Assembly (NCBI RefSeq): GCF_000463115.2
Contig: NZ_AWFX01000054.1
Coordinates: forward strand, 236,752-300,751
Source of the DNA: Franconibacter helveticus LMG 23732
GTDB lineage: Bacteria > Pseudomonadota > Gammaproteobacteria > Enterobacterales > Enterobacteriaceae
Length of the DNA: 64,000 nucleotides
Direction of reading: 5' to 3'
Part shown: positions 1 through 8,104 of the stretch, one piece after another
Position numbering within the stretch: position 1 is the stretch's first letter
Layout: each line of letters opens with the position of its first letter
Position numbers and translations under genes: made by a program
The notes under the pieces: generated by a model
Told to the model about the DNA's origin: nothing
What the model saw: only the letters and a program-made list of their open reading frames with translations
Databases searched by the model: none

Positions 1-71
1 AACTGGCGAAAAAATATGCCAAAGGTCTGGAAGTGAAGCCTGGCGAAATTGTGATCCCTTTCGTTGACTAA
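1..71 (+). CDS. yceB: YceB lipoprotein, C-terminal end only
   Basis: Only the last 22 codons are inside the window, read in the frame ending at TAA 69-71. They give a tail with AKKYAKGLEVKPGEIVIPF, which closely matches the C-terminus of the E. coli DUF1439 lipoprotein YceB. YceB lies directly upstream of pyrC in E. coli, on the same strand, so synteny agrees. Its role is unknown; it is thought to be an outer-membrane lipoprotein. The lipobox is outside the window. Confidence 0.85.
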   Translation, partial: LAKKYAKGLEVKPGEIVIPFVD

Positions 72-120
72 CCCTGAAGCCGGGGAAGCCTCCCCGGCAT
101 AACGCATGAAAAGGATGCAA

Positions 121-136
121 ACGAAAACGTTTACGC
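121..136 (+). promoter_or_regulatory. PurR operator of pyrC
   Basis: ACGAAAACGTTTACGC is a near-palindrome fitting the PurR consensus ACGCAAACGTTTGCGT. It lies about 60 bp upstream of the pyrC start. PurR repression of pyrC is established in E. coli; occupancy here is inferred from the site. Confidence 0.75.
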
Positions 137-149
137 TTATCCTTAGTGC

Positions 150-186
150 CCGGCGCAAATCCAGCCATTATTGTCCTTCCAGCCGG
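150..186 (+). promoter_or_regulatory. pyrC leader hairpin masking the ribosome site
   Basis: CCGGC at 150-154 can pair with GCCGG at 182-186, which overlaps the GGAG ribosome-binding site of pyrC. In E. coli and Salmonella, transcription start shifts with the CTP/GTP balance: transcripts that include the upstream arm fold this hairpin and are poorly translated. The sequence shows the pairing potential. The start-site switch is known for the family and inferred here. Confidence 0.6.
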
Positions 187-194
187 AGCATTTC

Positions 195-1247
195 ATGACT
201 GAACAACCCCAGGTGTTAACTATCCGCCGTCCTGACGACTGGCATCTCCATCTGCGCGATGGCGAGATGCTGCAAACGGTGCTGCCTTATACCAGCGAAA
301 CTTACGCACGCGCCATCGTCATGCCTAACCTGGCTCCGCCTGTGACAACGGTGGAAGCGGCTGTCGCTTACCGCCAGCGCATTCTTGATGCCGTGCCCGC
401 AGGCCATTCTTTCGAGCCGCTGATGACCTGTTACCTGACCGACACGCTGGACGCCGACGAGCTGGCGCGCGGTTTTCAGCAAGGGGTGTTTACTGCCGCC
501 AAGCTCTACCCTGCAAACGCCACCACCAATTCCAGCCATGGCGTGACCAGCATTGACGCGATTATGCCGGTGCTTGAGCGTATGGAAAGCCTCGGCATGC
601 CCCTGCTTGTTCACGGCGAAGTGACCCACGCGGATATCGACATTTTTGATCGCGAAGCGCGGTTCATTGAAACCGTTATGGAGCCGCTGCGTCGTCGCCT
701 GCCCGGGTTAAAAGTGGTGTTTGAACACATTACGACAAAAGACGCCGCGCAATATGTTCGCGAAGGCAACGAGCTTCTTGCCGCCACTATTACGCCGCAA
801 CACCTGATGTTCAACCGCAACCATATGCTGGTCGGCGGCGTGCGTCCTCATCTTTATTGCCTGCCCATCCTGAAACGCAGCGTCCATCAGCAGGCGTTGC
901 GCGAGCTTGTGGCGAGCGGCTTTGAACGCGTTTTTCTCGGTACGGACTCCGCGCCGCACGCCCGCCATCGTAAAGAAGCGAGTTGCGGCTGCGCCGGCTG
1001 CTTTAACGCGCCCTCGGCGCTGGGCGCTTACGCGACGGTGTTTGAAGAAATGAATGCGCTGGCGCACTTTGAAGCGTTTTGTTCGCTTAACGGGCCCCGT
1101 TTCTACGGTCTGCCCGTCAACGAAGACACCATCGAACTGGTGCGCGAGGAAACTGAAATAGCGCAAAGCATCGCGCTCAGCGACGACACGATCGTGCCGT
1201 TCCTGGCGGGCGAAAAAGTCAGCTGGTCGGTAAAACGCGCTCGCTAA
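195..1247 (+). CDS. pyrC: Dihydroorotase
   Basis: A 350-residue class II dihydroorotase that cyclises carbamoyl-aspartate to dihydroorotate in cytosolic pyrimidine synthesis. The metal motif HLH is at residues 17-19, and the lysine expected to be carboxylated is K103 in TAAKLYP. Length is close to the E. coli enzyme (348). I chose ATG 195, preceded by CGGAG, because the protein then begins [16 protein letters not shown] as in the family; an upstream in-frame TTG at 171 would add eight unsupported residues. Regulation probably combines PurR with the leader hairpin. Confidence 0.97.
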   Translation: MTEQPQVLTIRRPDDWHLHLRDGEMLQTVLPYTSETYARAIVMPNLAPPVTTVEAAVAYRQRILDAVPAGHSFEPLMTCYLTDTLDADELARGFQQGVFTAAKLYPANATTNSSHGVTSIDAIMPVLERMESLGMPLLVHGEVTHADIDIFDREARFIETVMEPLRRRLPGLKVVFEHITTKDAAQYVREGNELLAATITPQHLMFNRNHMLVGGVRPHLYCLPILKRSVHQQALRELVASGFERVFLGTDSAPHARHRKEASCGCAGCFNAPSALGAYATVFEEMNALAHFEAFCSLNGPRFYGLPVNEDTIELVREETEIAQSIALSDDTIVPFLAGEKVSWSVKRAR

Positions 1248-1291
1248 TTTCCGCATTTCTCTCGCCCCCTGTTGCAAAGCATCATGTGAGC

Positions 1292-1307
1292 CTGTATAAA
1301 TATACAG
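1292..1307 (+). promoter_or_regulatory. LexA box of dinI
   Basis: CTGTATAAATATACAG is a perfect inverted-repeat LexA (SOS) operator of the CTGT-N8-ACAG class, ending 21 bp before the dinI start codon. Its placement over the likely promoter predicts strong SOS control. Confidence 0.93.
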
Positions 1308-1328
1308 TATCGTTAACAGGGGGTTTTT

Positions 1329-1574
1329 ATGCGCGTTGAAGTCACTATCGCCAGAACCACAACGCTGCCGCCCGGCGCTATTGACGCGCTGGCCAGCGAG
1401 CTTACCCGTCGTCTGGAACAACAGTTTCCCGAGTTTCCTAACCGCGTTCAGGTGCGCTATGCCGCAACCAATAACCTTTCGGTACTGGGGGCAGGCAAAG
1501 AAGCGAAAGATCGCGTAAGCGAAATTCTTCAGGAAACCTGGGAAAGCGCGGAAGACTGGTTTAGCGAACCCTGA
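1329..1574 (+). CDS. dinI: DNA damage-inducible protein DinI
   Basis: An 81-residue protein aligning over its full length with E. coli DinI, including the conserved stretch ATNNLSVLGAGKEAKDR and the acidic C-terminal helix (QETWESAEDWF) that contacts RecA. DinI stabilises RecA filaments and tunes the coprotease activity that triggers LexA and UmuD cleavage. The ribosome site is AGGGGG just before ATG 1329. An overlapping +1-frame ORF at 1336-1518 is a shadow. A strong terminator follows, so it is a single-gene unit. Confidence 0.96.
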   Translation: MRVEVTIARTTTLPPGAIDALASELTRRLEQQFPEFPNRVQVRYAATNNLSVLGAGKEAKDRVSEILQETWESAEDWFSEP

Positions 1575-1605
1575 TTTAACTAAAATTTCTCTTATGGTGT
1601 CGTTT

Positions 1606-1630
1606 CCGGGCTTCGCCGCCCGGTTTTTTT
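1606..1630 (+). terminator. Terminator after dinI
   Basis: The stem CCGGGC/GCCCGG (1606-1611 with 1618-1623) is followed by a run of seven T residues, a textbook intrinsic terminator. Confidence 0.9.
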
Positions 1631-1875
1631 ATTTTCTGCTATTATTAATATCGTCTTTTCAGCATATCCTTATTGATTCCTTTCCTCCGCGCTTATCATT
1701 GAATAATTTGCTGATTTATTGTTCAAATAAATCAGATGTTTCAAAAAATGTGTTGCAGGGTATTTATTTCCGTCACTTTTTAGCTTATTCATTGATATAC
1801 TTATACAGCTTCAGTAAAAACACGCATTGAAACCTCATCAGCCGTTGTCTTTAAACACGTACTAAGGGGGTTATA

Positions 1876-2130
1876 ATGGAAAAAATTAATGAAGTAATTC
1901 AGACACATCCCCTTGTTGGATGGGATATCAGCACCGTAGACAGTTACGACGCGATGATGCTAAGGCTACATTACTTAACGTCCAATCCGTCTGACCATGA
2001 AGAGACGGAAATAGGCCAGACTTTATGGCTTACTACAGATGTAGCCCGACAATTTATTTCCATTTTAGAAGCTGGTATTGCAAAAATTGAATCCAGCGAG
2101 TACCAGGAAAACGATTATCGCAAGCATTAG
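1876..2130 (+). CDS. bssS: Biofilm regulator BssS
   Basis: An 84-residue protein nearly identical in pattern to E. coli BssS (starts MEKINEVIQTHPLVGWDIST and contains QTLWLTTDVARQFISILEA). BssS affects biofilm formation and signal/indole-linked gene expression in E. coli; its molecular activity is unknown. An AAGGGGG ribosome site precedes ATG 1876. It is separated from dinI by about 245 bp of AT-rich DNA and from solA by a strong terminator. Confidence 0.95.
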   Translation: MEKINEVIQTHPLVGWDISTVDSYDAMMLRLHYLTSNPSDHEETEIGQTLWLTTDVARQFISILEAGIAKIESSEYQENDYRKH

Positions 2131-2155
2131 TCTGATGCTTCCCTTATAACAAGCA

Positions 2156-2185
2156 GGCGCTCTTCGGAGCGCCATTATTATTTTT
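2156..2185 (+). terminator. Terminator after bssS
   Basis: A perfect 7-bp stem GGCGCTC-TTCG-GAGCGCC with a UUCG tetraloop, followed by ATTATTATTTTT. Confidence 0.88.
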
Positions 2186-2248
2186 GGCCTTGTGCTCTTT
2201 CCCTCCCTTAATTACTCTGCTAAGCAAGACCTTATGCGGAGCATTCCC

Positions 2249-3364
2249 ATGCAGTACGATTTGATCATCATTGGCAGCGGATCGGTCGGCGCAGCGGCAG
2301 GTTTTTACGCCACGCGCGCAGGCCTGAAAGTCCTTATGACCGACAGCGCCCATCCGCCGCACCAGCAAGGCAGCCACCATGGCGAAACCCGGCTTATCCG
2401 CCACGCCTACGGCGAAGGTGAAATTTACGTCCCGCTGGTGTTACGCGCCCAGGCGTTATGGGATGAGCTTCAGTCCCTTACCGAAGCCCGCGTTTTTCAG
2501 CGCAGCGGCGTTATCAACCTGGGCCCGGCCCAGTCCGATTTTCTTCGCAACGTGGCGCAGAGCGCCAGACGCTGGCAATTGCCCCTTGAATCGCTGAATG
2601 CGCAACAGTTAATGGCGCGCTGGCCTGAATTCAGCGTGCCTGAGGATTACATCGGCTTGTTCGAGCCGGATTCCGGGGTGCTCTATAGCGAAGCGGCTAT
2701 CGCTAACTATATCCGTCTTGCCGAAGAGGCGGGTTGCGCCCAGCTCTTTAACTGCGCCGTTACGGCAATTGAACCGCAGGCGCAGGGTGTGCGCGTAGTC
2801 ACGGAAGATGGCGACTATGAAGGTCGCAAGGTGCTCATCAGCGCTGGCACATGGGTTAAAAAGCTGGTGCCGGGGTTGCCGGTCACCCCCGTGCGCAAAG
2901 TCTTCGCCTGGTATCAGGCAGACGGGCGCTACAGCACAAACAACCATTTTCCGGCCTTTGCCGGCGAAATGGCAAACGGCGATCAGTATTACGGCTTTCC
3001 GGCGGAAAACAACGAACTCAAAATCGGCAAGCACAACGGCGGTCAGCTGATTAATGCGGCTGAAGAACGTAAACCCTTTGGCGCGGTGGCGACGGACGGC
3101 GCTGAAGCGTTCCCCTTCCTGCGCCAGCACCTGCCGGGAATAGGCGGCTGCCTCTATGGCGCTTCCTGCACTTATGACAATTCGCCGGATGAAGACTTTA
3201 TCGTTGATACGCTTCCTGATTGTCCTCAGGCGATGATTGTCACCGGCCTTAGCGGTCACGGCTTTAAGTTCGCTTCTGTGCTGGGCGAGATAGCAAGCCA
3301 GTTTGCTGCTGATAAACCCATTGAGTTTGATCTTACGCCTTTCAGTCTGGCGCGGTTTAACTGA
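2249..3364 (+). CDS. solA: N-methyl-L-tryptophan oxidase
   Basis: A 371-residue FAD enzyme of the monomeric sarcosine oxidase family that oxidatively demethylates N-methyl-tryptophan, giving formaldehyde and H2O2. The N-terminal dinucleotide-binding motif is GSGSVG at 9-14. The cysteine in [13 protein letters not shown] is the expected covalent flavin attachment site (Cys308 in E. coli). ATG 2249 follows CGGAG and starts [12 protein letters not shown] like the family; an ATG at 2192 would add an unlikely 19-residue extension. A terminator follows. Confidence 0.95.
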   Translation: MQYDLIIIGSGSVGAAAGFYATRAGLKVLMTDSAHPPHQQGSHHGETRLIRHAYGEGEIYVPLVLRAQALWDELQSLTEARVFQRSGVINLGPAQSDFLRNVAQSARRWQLPLESLNAQQLMARWPEFSVPEDYIGLFEPDSGVLYSEAAIANYIRLAEEAGCAQLFNCAVTAIEPQAQGVRVVTEDGDYEGRKVLISAGTWVKKLVPGLPVTPVRKVFAWYQADGRYSTNNHFPAFAGEMANGDQYYGFPAENNELKIGKHNGGQLINAAEERKPFGAVATDGAEAFPFLRQHLPGIGGCLYGASCTYDNSPDEDFIVDTLPDCPQAMIVTGLSGHGFKFASVLGEIASQFAADKPIEFDLTPFSLARFN

Positions 3365-3369
3365 TCCAG

Positions 3370-3392
3370 GCGGCCTGCGGGCCGCTTTTTTA
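3370..3392 (+). terminator. Terminator after solA
   Basis: The stem GCGGCC-TGCG-GGCCGC is followed by TTTTTTATT immediately after the solA stop codon. Confidence 0.88.
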
Positions 3393-3428
3393 TTGCCTGG
3401 CTAACATGGATTGATAAAAGGAGCCGTT

Positions 3429-3542
3429 GTGCAGCGTTTGATTCACTTTCTTGTTAACAATGTGCGTCGGCATCTTTTGCTTTATCTGGCGCTTTCCGCC
3501 TTGCTGGCGCTGCTTGACCTGCTATGGATTTACTATCATTAA
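3429..3542 (+). CDS. yceO: Small membrane protein YceO-like
   Basis: A 37-codon gene starting at GTG 3429 behind an AAAAGGAG ribosome site and ending at TAA 3540. The product begins MQRLIHFLVNNVRRHLLLY and continues as one hydrophobic segment rich in L and A, with a charged N-terminus. It resembles E. coli YceO (46 residues, with RRLLHYLINNIREHLMLYL) and sits between solA and yceJ as in E. coli. Its function is unknown; it is probably a single-pass inner-membrane protein. Its small size makes it easy to miss. Confidence 0.75.
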   Translation: MQRLIHFLVNNVRRHLLLYLALSALLALLDLLWIYYH

Positions 3543-3814
3543 CATCAGACGCATTCAAAATAATTGACTTAACACTTACATAAACTGACAACGCGGATGA
3601 TTATTGCGCCACTATTTTCTTTTGGTTATAACGAAATAACCGATTACGCGGCGAAACAGCAAGAATAAATAGCTATCAGGCCGCCGTTTTCTGTTTTCAA
3701 TCGCCCAAACTTATCAATCAAATTTATTGAATAACATCGTTGATTTTTTTGGTTTGCTTTTAATTTCCCCTGCCTTCACTGTGACAGCATCTTTTTATTA
3801 ACGGATGCGTAACA

Positions 3815-4369
3815 ATGCAGTGGCGTAATACTCCGTCGCAATATGGACATTTTTCAGTACTGCTTCACTGGCTGATGGCGCTTGCCGTTTACGGCATGTT
3901 TGCGCTGGGGCTGTGGATGGTGACGCTCGGCTATTATGATGTCTGGTATCACCGGGCGCCTGAATTGCATAAAAGCATCGGCATCGTCATCTTTCTTTTT
4001 TTACTAGTGCGGGTTATCTGGCGCTTTATGTCGCCGCCGCCGCCTCCGCTCACCTCTTATTCCCGTTTGACGCGCGTAAGCGCCGTAGCCGCCCACATTT
4101 TGCTTTATCTGCTGCTGTTCGCCATTTTGCTGAGCGGGTATCTGATCTCCACGGCCGAAGGCAAACCGATCAGCGTTTTTGGTCTGATTGATATTCCGGC
4201 GCTGTTCAGCGGTGCGGGAGAACAGGCGGATACGGCAGGCGATATCCACCTCTGGCTCGCCTGGAGCGTGGTCGTTCTTTCGGTGCTCCACGCTTTCGCC
4301 GCGCTGAAGCACCATTTCATCGATAAAGACGTAACACTCAAGCGCATGCTTGGCAAATCGTCGCATTAA
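3815..4369 (+). CDS. yceJ: Cytochrome b561-type membrane protein YceJ
   Basis: A 184-residue protein with four hydrophobic helices. Histidines in LLHWLMA (about 18), LHKSIG (about 52), DIHLW and LHAFAALKHH fit bis-heme b ligation as in CybB. It probably carries electrons within the inner membrane, likely to or from quinone. It is 14 bp upstream of yceI, an arrangement conserved in enterobacteria, so the two are cotranscribed. The 270 bp upstream is AT-rich and must hold the promoter, which I could not place confidently. Confidence 0.9.
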   Translation: MQWRNTPSQYGHFSVLLHWLMALAVYGMFALGLWMVTLGYYDVWYHRAPELHKSIGIVIFLFLLVRVIWRFMSPPPPPLTSYSRLTRVSAVAAHILLYLLLFAILLSGYLISTAEGKPISVFGLIDIPALFSGAGEQADTAGDIHLWLAWSVVVLSVLHAFAALKHHFIDKDVTLKRMLGKSSH

Positions 4370-4383
4370 CCAAGGAGTGATAA

Positions 4384-4959
4384 ATGAAAAAAAGCCTGAT
4401 GGGGTTAACGCTCGCCGCCCTCTTTCTGACCACCGGTTCCGCCGTTGCGGCCGATTACAAAATTGATAAAGAGGGCCAGCACGCCTTCGTTAACTTCCGT
4501 ATCAAGCACCTTGGCTACAGCTGGCTGTATGGCACGTTCCGCGATTTTGACGGCACCTTTACCTTTGACGAGAAAAACCCGTCGGCGGATAAAGTGAACG
4601 TGACTATCAACACCACCAGCATCGACACTAACCACGCCGAGCGTGACAAACACCTGCGTAGCGCTGAATTCCTGAACGTGGCGAAATTCCCGCAGGCAAC
4701 CTTCACCTCCACATCTGTGAAGCAGGATGGCGACGAGCTGGATATTACCGGCAACTTCACTCTTAATGGCGTAACCAAGCCGCTGACGCTGGAAGCGAAA
4801 CTGATTGGCCAGGGCGACGACCCGTGGGGCGGCGTGCGCGCAGGCTTTGAAGCGGAAGGGAAAATCAAGCTGAAGGACTACAACATTACTACCGATCTCG
4901 GCCCGGCTTCTCAGGAAGTGGATCTGATTATTTCGGTGGAAGGCGTACGCCAGAAGTAA
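4384..4959 (+). CDS. yceI: YceI periplasmic polyisoprenoid-binding-like protein
   Basis: A 191-residue protein with a clear Sec signal peptide (cleavage after SAVAA, about residue 23), then the YceI lipocalin-like fold with [20 protein letters not shown] and [10 protein letters not shown]. Family members bind polyisoprenoid chains, and E. coli YceI rises at high pH and osmolarity. It is the second gene after yceJ, with GGAG before its ATG. A two-way terminator follows. Confidence 0.94.
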   Translation: MKKSLMGLTLAALFLTTGSAVAADYKIDKEGQHAFVNFRIKHLGYSWLYGTFRDFDGTFTFDEKNPSADKVNVTINTTSIDTNHAERDKHLRSAEFLNVAKFPQATFTSTSVKQDGDELDITGNFTLNGVTKPLTLEAKLIGQGDDPWGGVRAGFEAEGKIKLKDYNITTDLGPASQEVDLIISVEGVRQK

Positions 4960-4981
4960 TCCCGGCGACGGTTTCAGCCAT

Positions 4982-5009
4982 AAAAAAGCCTCCTTGCGGA
5001 GGCTTTTTT
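4982..5009. terminator. Bidirectional terminator between yceI and trhO
   Basis: An A-run, the stem AAGCCTCC-TTGC-GGAGGCTT and a T-run serve both converging genes, yceI (+) and trhO (-). Confidence 0.9.
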
Positions 5010-5011
5010 CG

Positions 5012-6061
5012 TTATTCCGGATCGGGGATCCCGAGCGCGGTATTCAGCCTTCCGCGCGATTTATTGAAGATTTTATTGCCGTTTTCGCGACCGGCGCGGC
5101 GGCGGCGCTGCTCCTCTTCAGGAAGCTGGCTTTCTTCACGGCACAGTTCACTGCAACAACCCTGAAATTTCTCTGCGCAGGCCGGGCACTGGATGAATAA
5201 CAGATGGCAACCGTCGTTCTTACAGTTGGTGTGGCTGTCGCACGGCGCGCCGCACTGGTGACAGTGCGCGATAACGTCATCAGAAATGCGCTCGCCCATG
5301 CGTTCATCAAAGACAAAGTTTTTACCGACGAAACGCACTGGCAGCCCCTGCTCGCGGGCTTTGCGCGCGTATTCGATAATGCCGCCTTCAATGTGCCAGA
5401 CTTTATTAAAACCGTTATGGCGCATCCAGGCGCTCGCTTTTTCACAGCGAATGCCGCCGGTACAGTACATGACAATTTTCTTGTCTTTGTACTCCTGCAT
5501 CATCTCCACCGCTTTCGGCAGCTGCTCGCGGAAGGTATCCGCCGGGATCTCCAGCGCATTTTCAAAATGCCCCACTTCATATTCATAGTGGTTACGCATA
5601 TCGATAAACACCGCGTCCGGGTCATCCAGCATGGCGTTAACTTCAGCCGCCTTGAGGTAGTCGCCCACGTCGCTGGCGTTGAATGTCGGGTCTTCAATGC
5701 CGTCGGCGACTATGCGCTCGCGCACCTTCATGCGCAGCACCCAAAACGATTTACCGTCATCGTCGAGCGCAATATTCAGTCGCAGGCCGTCCAGCGCCGG
5801 ATCAAAACCGTACAGCAGCGTGCGAAACGCCTCAACTTTGCTTTGCGGCACGCTAATTTGGGCATTGATGCCCTCATTCGCCAGGTAAACGCGACCAAAA
5901 ACGTTGAGATCGGTAAACGCTTTATAGAGCGCATCGCGCGTCGCTTTCGGGTCGGCAATAGTGAAGTACTTATAGAATGAGATAGTGGTGCGCGGCTCGG
6001 TTTCGGCCAGCATACGCGCCCTCAGTTCCTCATTCGAAATGCGGTTGTGTAACACTGGCAT
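5012..6061 (-). CDS. trhO: tRNA uridine(34) hydroxylase TrhO
   Basis: A 349-residue rhodanese-domain protein (formerly YceA) that makes 5-hydroxyuridine at tRNA position 34 with O2 before CmoA/CmoB modification. The rhodanese loop [14 protein letters not shown] carries the catalytic cysteine. The C-terminal part is cysteine-rich ([28 protein letters not shown]), suggesting metal binding. The start at 6061 gives [14 protein letters not shown] as in the family; the longer frame adds six residues without support. It is monocistronic and convergent with yceI. Confidence 0.95.
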   Translation of the reverse strand: MPVLHNRISNEELRARMLAETEPRTTISFYKYFTIADPKATRDALYKAFTDLNVFGRVYLANEGINAQISVPQSKVEAFRTLLYGFDPALDGLRLNIALDDDGKSFWVLRMKVRERIVADGIEDPTFNASDVGDYLKAAEVNAMLDDPDAVFIDMRNHYEYEVGHFENALEIPADTFREQLPKAVEMMQEYKDKKIVMYCTGGIRCEKASAWMRHNGFNKVWHIEGGIIEYARKAREQGLPVRFVGKNFVFDERMGERISDDVIAHCHQCGAPCDSHTNCKNDGCHLLFIQCPACAEKFQGCCSELCREESQLPEEEQRRRRAGRENGNKIFNKSRGRLNTALGIPDPE

Positions 6062-6293
6062 GGTGTACGTGTCCTGCAATCGTTAGGGGAGTGAAAATCG
6101 GCGGGCATGATATAGCAATTACCGGTAATTTACATCCATGAATTTTGCGCTACATTTCCATCACTTTGTTTCTGCACATTTCTCATAACTGGCGTGAAAA
6201 CCGCCGCCTGTCGCCCGTGAATTTTGGCAGGACGGAAAAAAATGTCACAATGTCCCTAACAAGTGGACTGACCCGCAACCTGATGGAATTTTC

Positions 6294-7217
6294 ATGACGA
6301 CCCATTTACCGCAATTCAACCGCGCTTTGCTCCATCCCCGCTACTGGCTGACCTGGCTTGGCATCGGCTTGCTTTATCTTGTCGTGCTGCTGCCCTACCC
6401 GGTAATTTACCGCCTGGGTTGCGGTATGGGCCGCCTGGCGATGCGCGTAATGAAGCGCCGCGCGCGTATCGCCCACCGTAATCTGGAACTTTGCTTTCCG
6501 GAAATGAGCGAAACCGAGCGCCAAAAGCTGGTTGTGAAGAATTTTGAATCCGTAGGCATGGGCCTGATGGAAACCGGCATGGCCTGGTTCTGGCCGAACT
6601 GGCGCATAGAACGCTGGTTTGACGTTTCTGGCGTGGAGCCGGTTAAAGCGCTGCTGGCGCAAAAAAAGGGCATTTTGCTTATCGGCCTGCATTTTTTGAC
6701 GCTTGAGCTGGGCGCTCGCATTTTTGGCATCCATACGCCAGGCATCGGGGTCTATCGGCCGAACGATAACCCGCTGCTCGACTGGCTGCAAACCTGGGGA
6801 CGGCTGCGCTCCAATAAAACCATGCTCGATCGTAAAGATCTCAAGGGCATGATCAAAGCGCTGAAGAGCGGCGAAATCATCTGGTATGCGCCGGATCACG
6901 ACTACGGCCCGCGCAATAGCGTTTTCGTTCCGCTCTTCGCGGTGGATCAGGCGGCCACGACGTCCGGCACCTGGATGCTGGCGAAAATGTCCAAAGCCTG
7001 TATCGTTCCCTTTGTGCCTCGCCGCAAGCCGGACGGCAAAGGCTACGAACTTATCGCGCTGGAGCCGGAATGCCAGCCGCCGCTGGGCGATGCCGAAGAG
7101 ACGGCGGCCTGGATGAACAAAGTGGTGGAAAAATGCATTCTGATGGCGCCGGATCAGTATATGTGGCTGCACCGTCGTTTCAAAACCCGTCCGCAAGGCG
7201 TTCCCTCCCGCTATTAA
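6294..7217 (+). CDS. lpxL: Lipid A lauroyltransferase
   Basis: A 307-residue late acyltransferase (HtrB/LpxL) that adds laurate to Kdo2-lipid IVA at the inner membrane. It has one N-terminal membrane helix (about 17-37) and the HX4(D/E) catalytic motif HFLTLE in [12 protein letters not shown]. Similarity to E. coli LpxL runs to the very end ([14 protein letters not shown]). E. coli has mdtG between lpxL and mysB; here mysB follows directly. A GC-rich hairpin without a T-run lies just after the stop. Confidence 0.96.
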   Translation: MTTHLPQFNRALLHPRYWLTWLGIGLLYLVVLLPYPVIYRLGCGMGRLAMRVMKRRARIAHRNLELCFPEMSETERQKLVVKNFESVGMGLMETGMAWFWPNWRIERWFDVSGVEPVKALLAQKKGILLIGLHFLTLELGARIFGIHTPGIGVYRPNDNPLLDWLQTWGRLRSNKTMLDRKDLKGMIKALKSGEIIWYAPDHDYGPRNSVFVPLFAVDQAATTSGTWMLAKMSKACIVPFVPRRKPDGKGYELIALEPECQPPLGDAEETAAWMNKVVEKCILMAPDQYMWLHRRFKTRPQGVPSRY

Positions 7218-7397
7218 TTTTGCTGCCCCGGCGAAATTCAGCCCGGGGCGGTAATAATGTCCCGGCGCGTAGCGTTTCCCTCTAAGGCGCTGATGCTGAA
7301 CATTATATTTCTCCCCTTTTTTTCGCTTTCTTACTTGCGATTACGGATCTTCGTCTATCCTTTCCTGAAACAACCATGTCTGTTCAGGGAGAAAATT

Positions 7398-7772
7398 ATG
7401 TCCATGTTTGCAACGCTTGAAGAAGCCATCGACGCTGCACGCGAAGAGTTCCTCGCCGACAATCCGGGGATGGACGAAGAGGATGCGGTTGTCCAGCAAC
7501 TCAACATCCAGAAATATATTCTGCAAGACGGTGAAATTATGTGGCAGGTCGAATTCTTCGCTACCGACGAAGAGCAAGGCGAGTGCCTTCCGGTTTTAAG
7601 CGGCGAAGCGGCGCAAAGCGTCTTTGACGGCGATTACGACGAAATCGAGCTTCGTCAGGAGTGGCTGGAAGAGAACACGCTGCACGAATGGGATGAAGGC
7701 GAGTTTCAGCTTGAGCCGCCGCTGGATACCGAAGAAGGTCGTACAGCGGCAGATGAATGGGATGAGCGCTAA
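7398..7772 (+). CDS. mysB: Acidic protein MysB
   Basis: A 124-residue, strongly acidic protein (TLEEAIDAAREEFLADNPG at the start, EFQLEPPLDTEEG near the end) matching E. coli MysB/MsyB in length and sequence. It was found as a multicopy suppressor of protein-export defects; its direct role is unknown. ATG 7398 follows GGGAG; an upstream in-frame start at 7257 would add a 47-residue hydrophobic extension with no family support. Its stop lies 3 bp from that of the convergent yceK. Confidence 0.93.
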   Translation: MSMFATLEEAIDAAREEFLADNPGMDEEDAVVQQLNIQKYILQDGEIMWQVEFFATDEEQGECLPVLSGEAAQSVFDGDYDEIELRQEWLEENTLHEWDEGEFQLEPPLDTEEGRTAADEWDER

Positions 7773-7775
7773 CGC

Positions 7776-8018
7776 TTATTCATAGGGGCCGTGCTGCATG
7801 TCTATCGGCAACAACAGCGTGTCGAAGACCAGCGAAAACGGCAGATCAAGCACCGTGACGTAACGCCACGCTGAATCTCTTACATCCCACTGAACGCCGG
7901 GGTAATACTGGTTGCCATGTCCCTGCCCCGGCACCGTCCGACTGATTATGCTGCCGCATCCGCTCAGCAGACAGGCTGCCAGAACCAGCGCCAATGCTTT
8001 CACGCTAAACCTCACCAT
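7776..8018 (-). CDS. yceK: YceK lipoprotein
   Basis: An 80-residue lipoprotein with lipobox LLSGC (Cys about residue 21), followed by a region nearly identical to E. coli YceK (GSIISRTVPGQGHGNQYYPG ... DTLLLPID). It belongs to the DUF1375 family. It is probably anchored in the outer membrane; its function is unknown. It lies tail to tail with mysB. Confidence 0.92.
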   Translation of the reverse strand: MVRFSVKALALVLAACLLSGCGSIISRTVPGQGHGNQYYPGVQWDVRDSAWRYVTVLDLPFSLVFDTLLLPIDMQHGPYE

Positions 8019-8060
8019 TTCCTGTTTCCGCTAAGTATAAGGTGTAACCCGTTCGGGTGA

Positions 8061-8086
8061 AAAAAAAGCCGGCCACCAGGGCCGGC
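8061..8086 (-). terminator. Terminator region upstream of opgH 3' end
   Basis: The stem GCCGGCC/GGCCGGC is flanked by seven A on the plus strand, so transcripts from opgH end in a T-run. It lies 19 bp past the opgH stop. Confidence 0.85.
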
Positions 8087-8104
8087 ATTTTCACTAACGC
8101 TTGT

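Noticed and set aside
1594..1830. A 78-codon frame after dinI
   Set aside because: It begins inside the dinI terminator and encodes a random-looking F/L/S-rich peptide typical of AT-rich spacer.
5204..5980. A 258-codon plus-strand open frame
   Set aside because: Antisense to trhO, without a ribosome site or recognisable domain.
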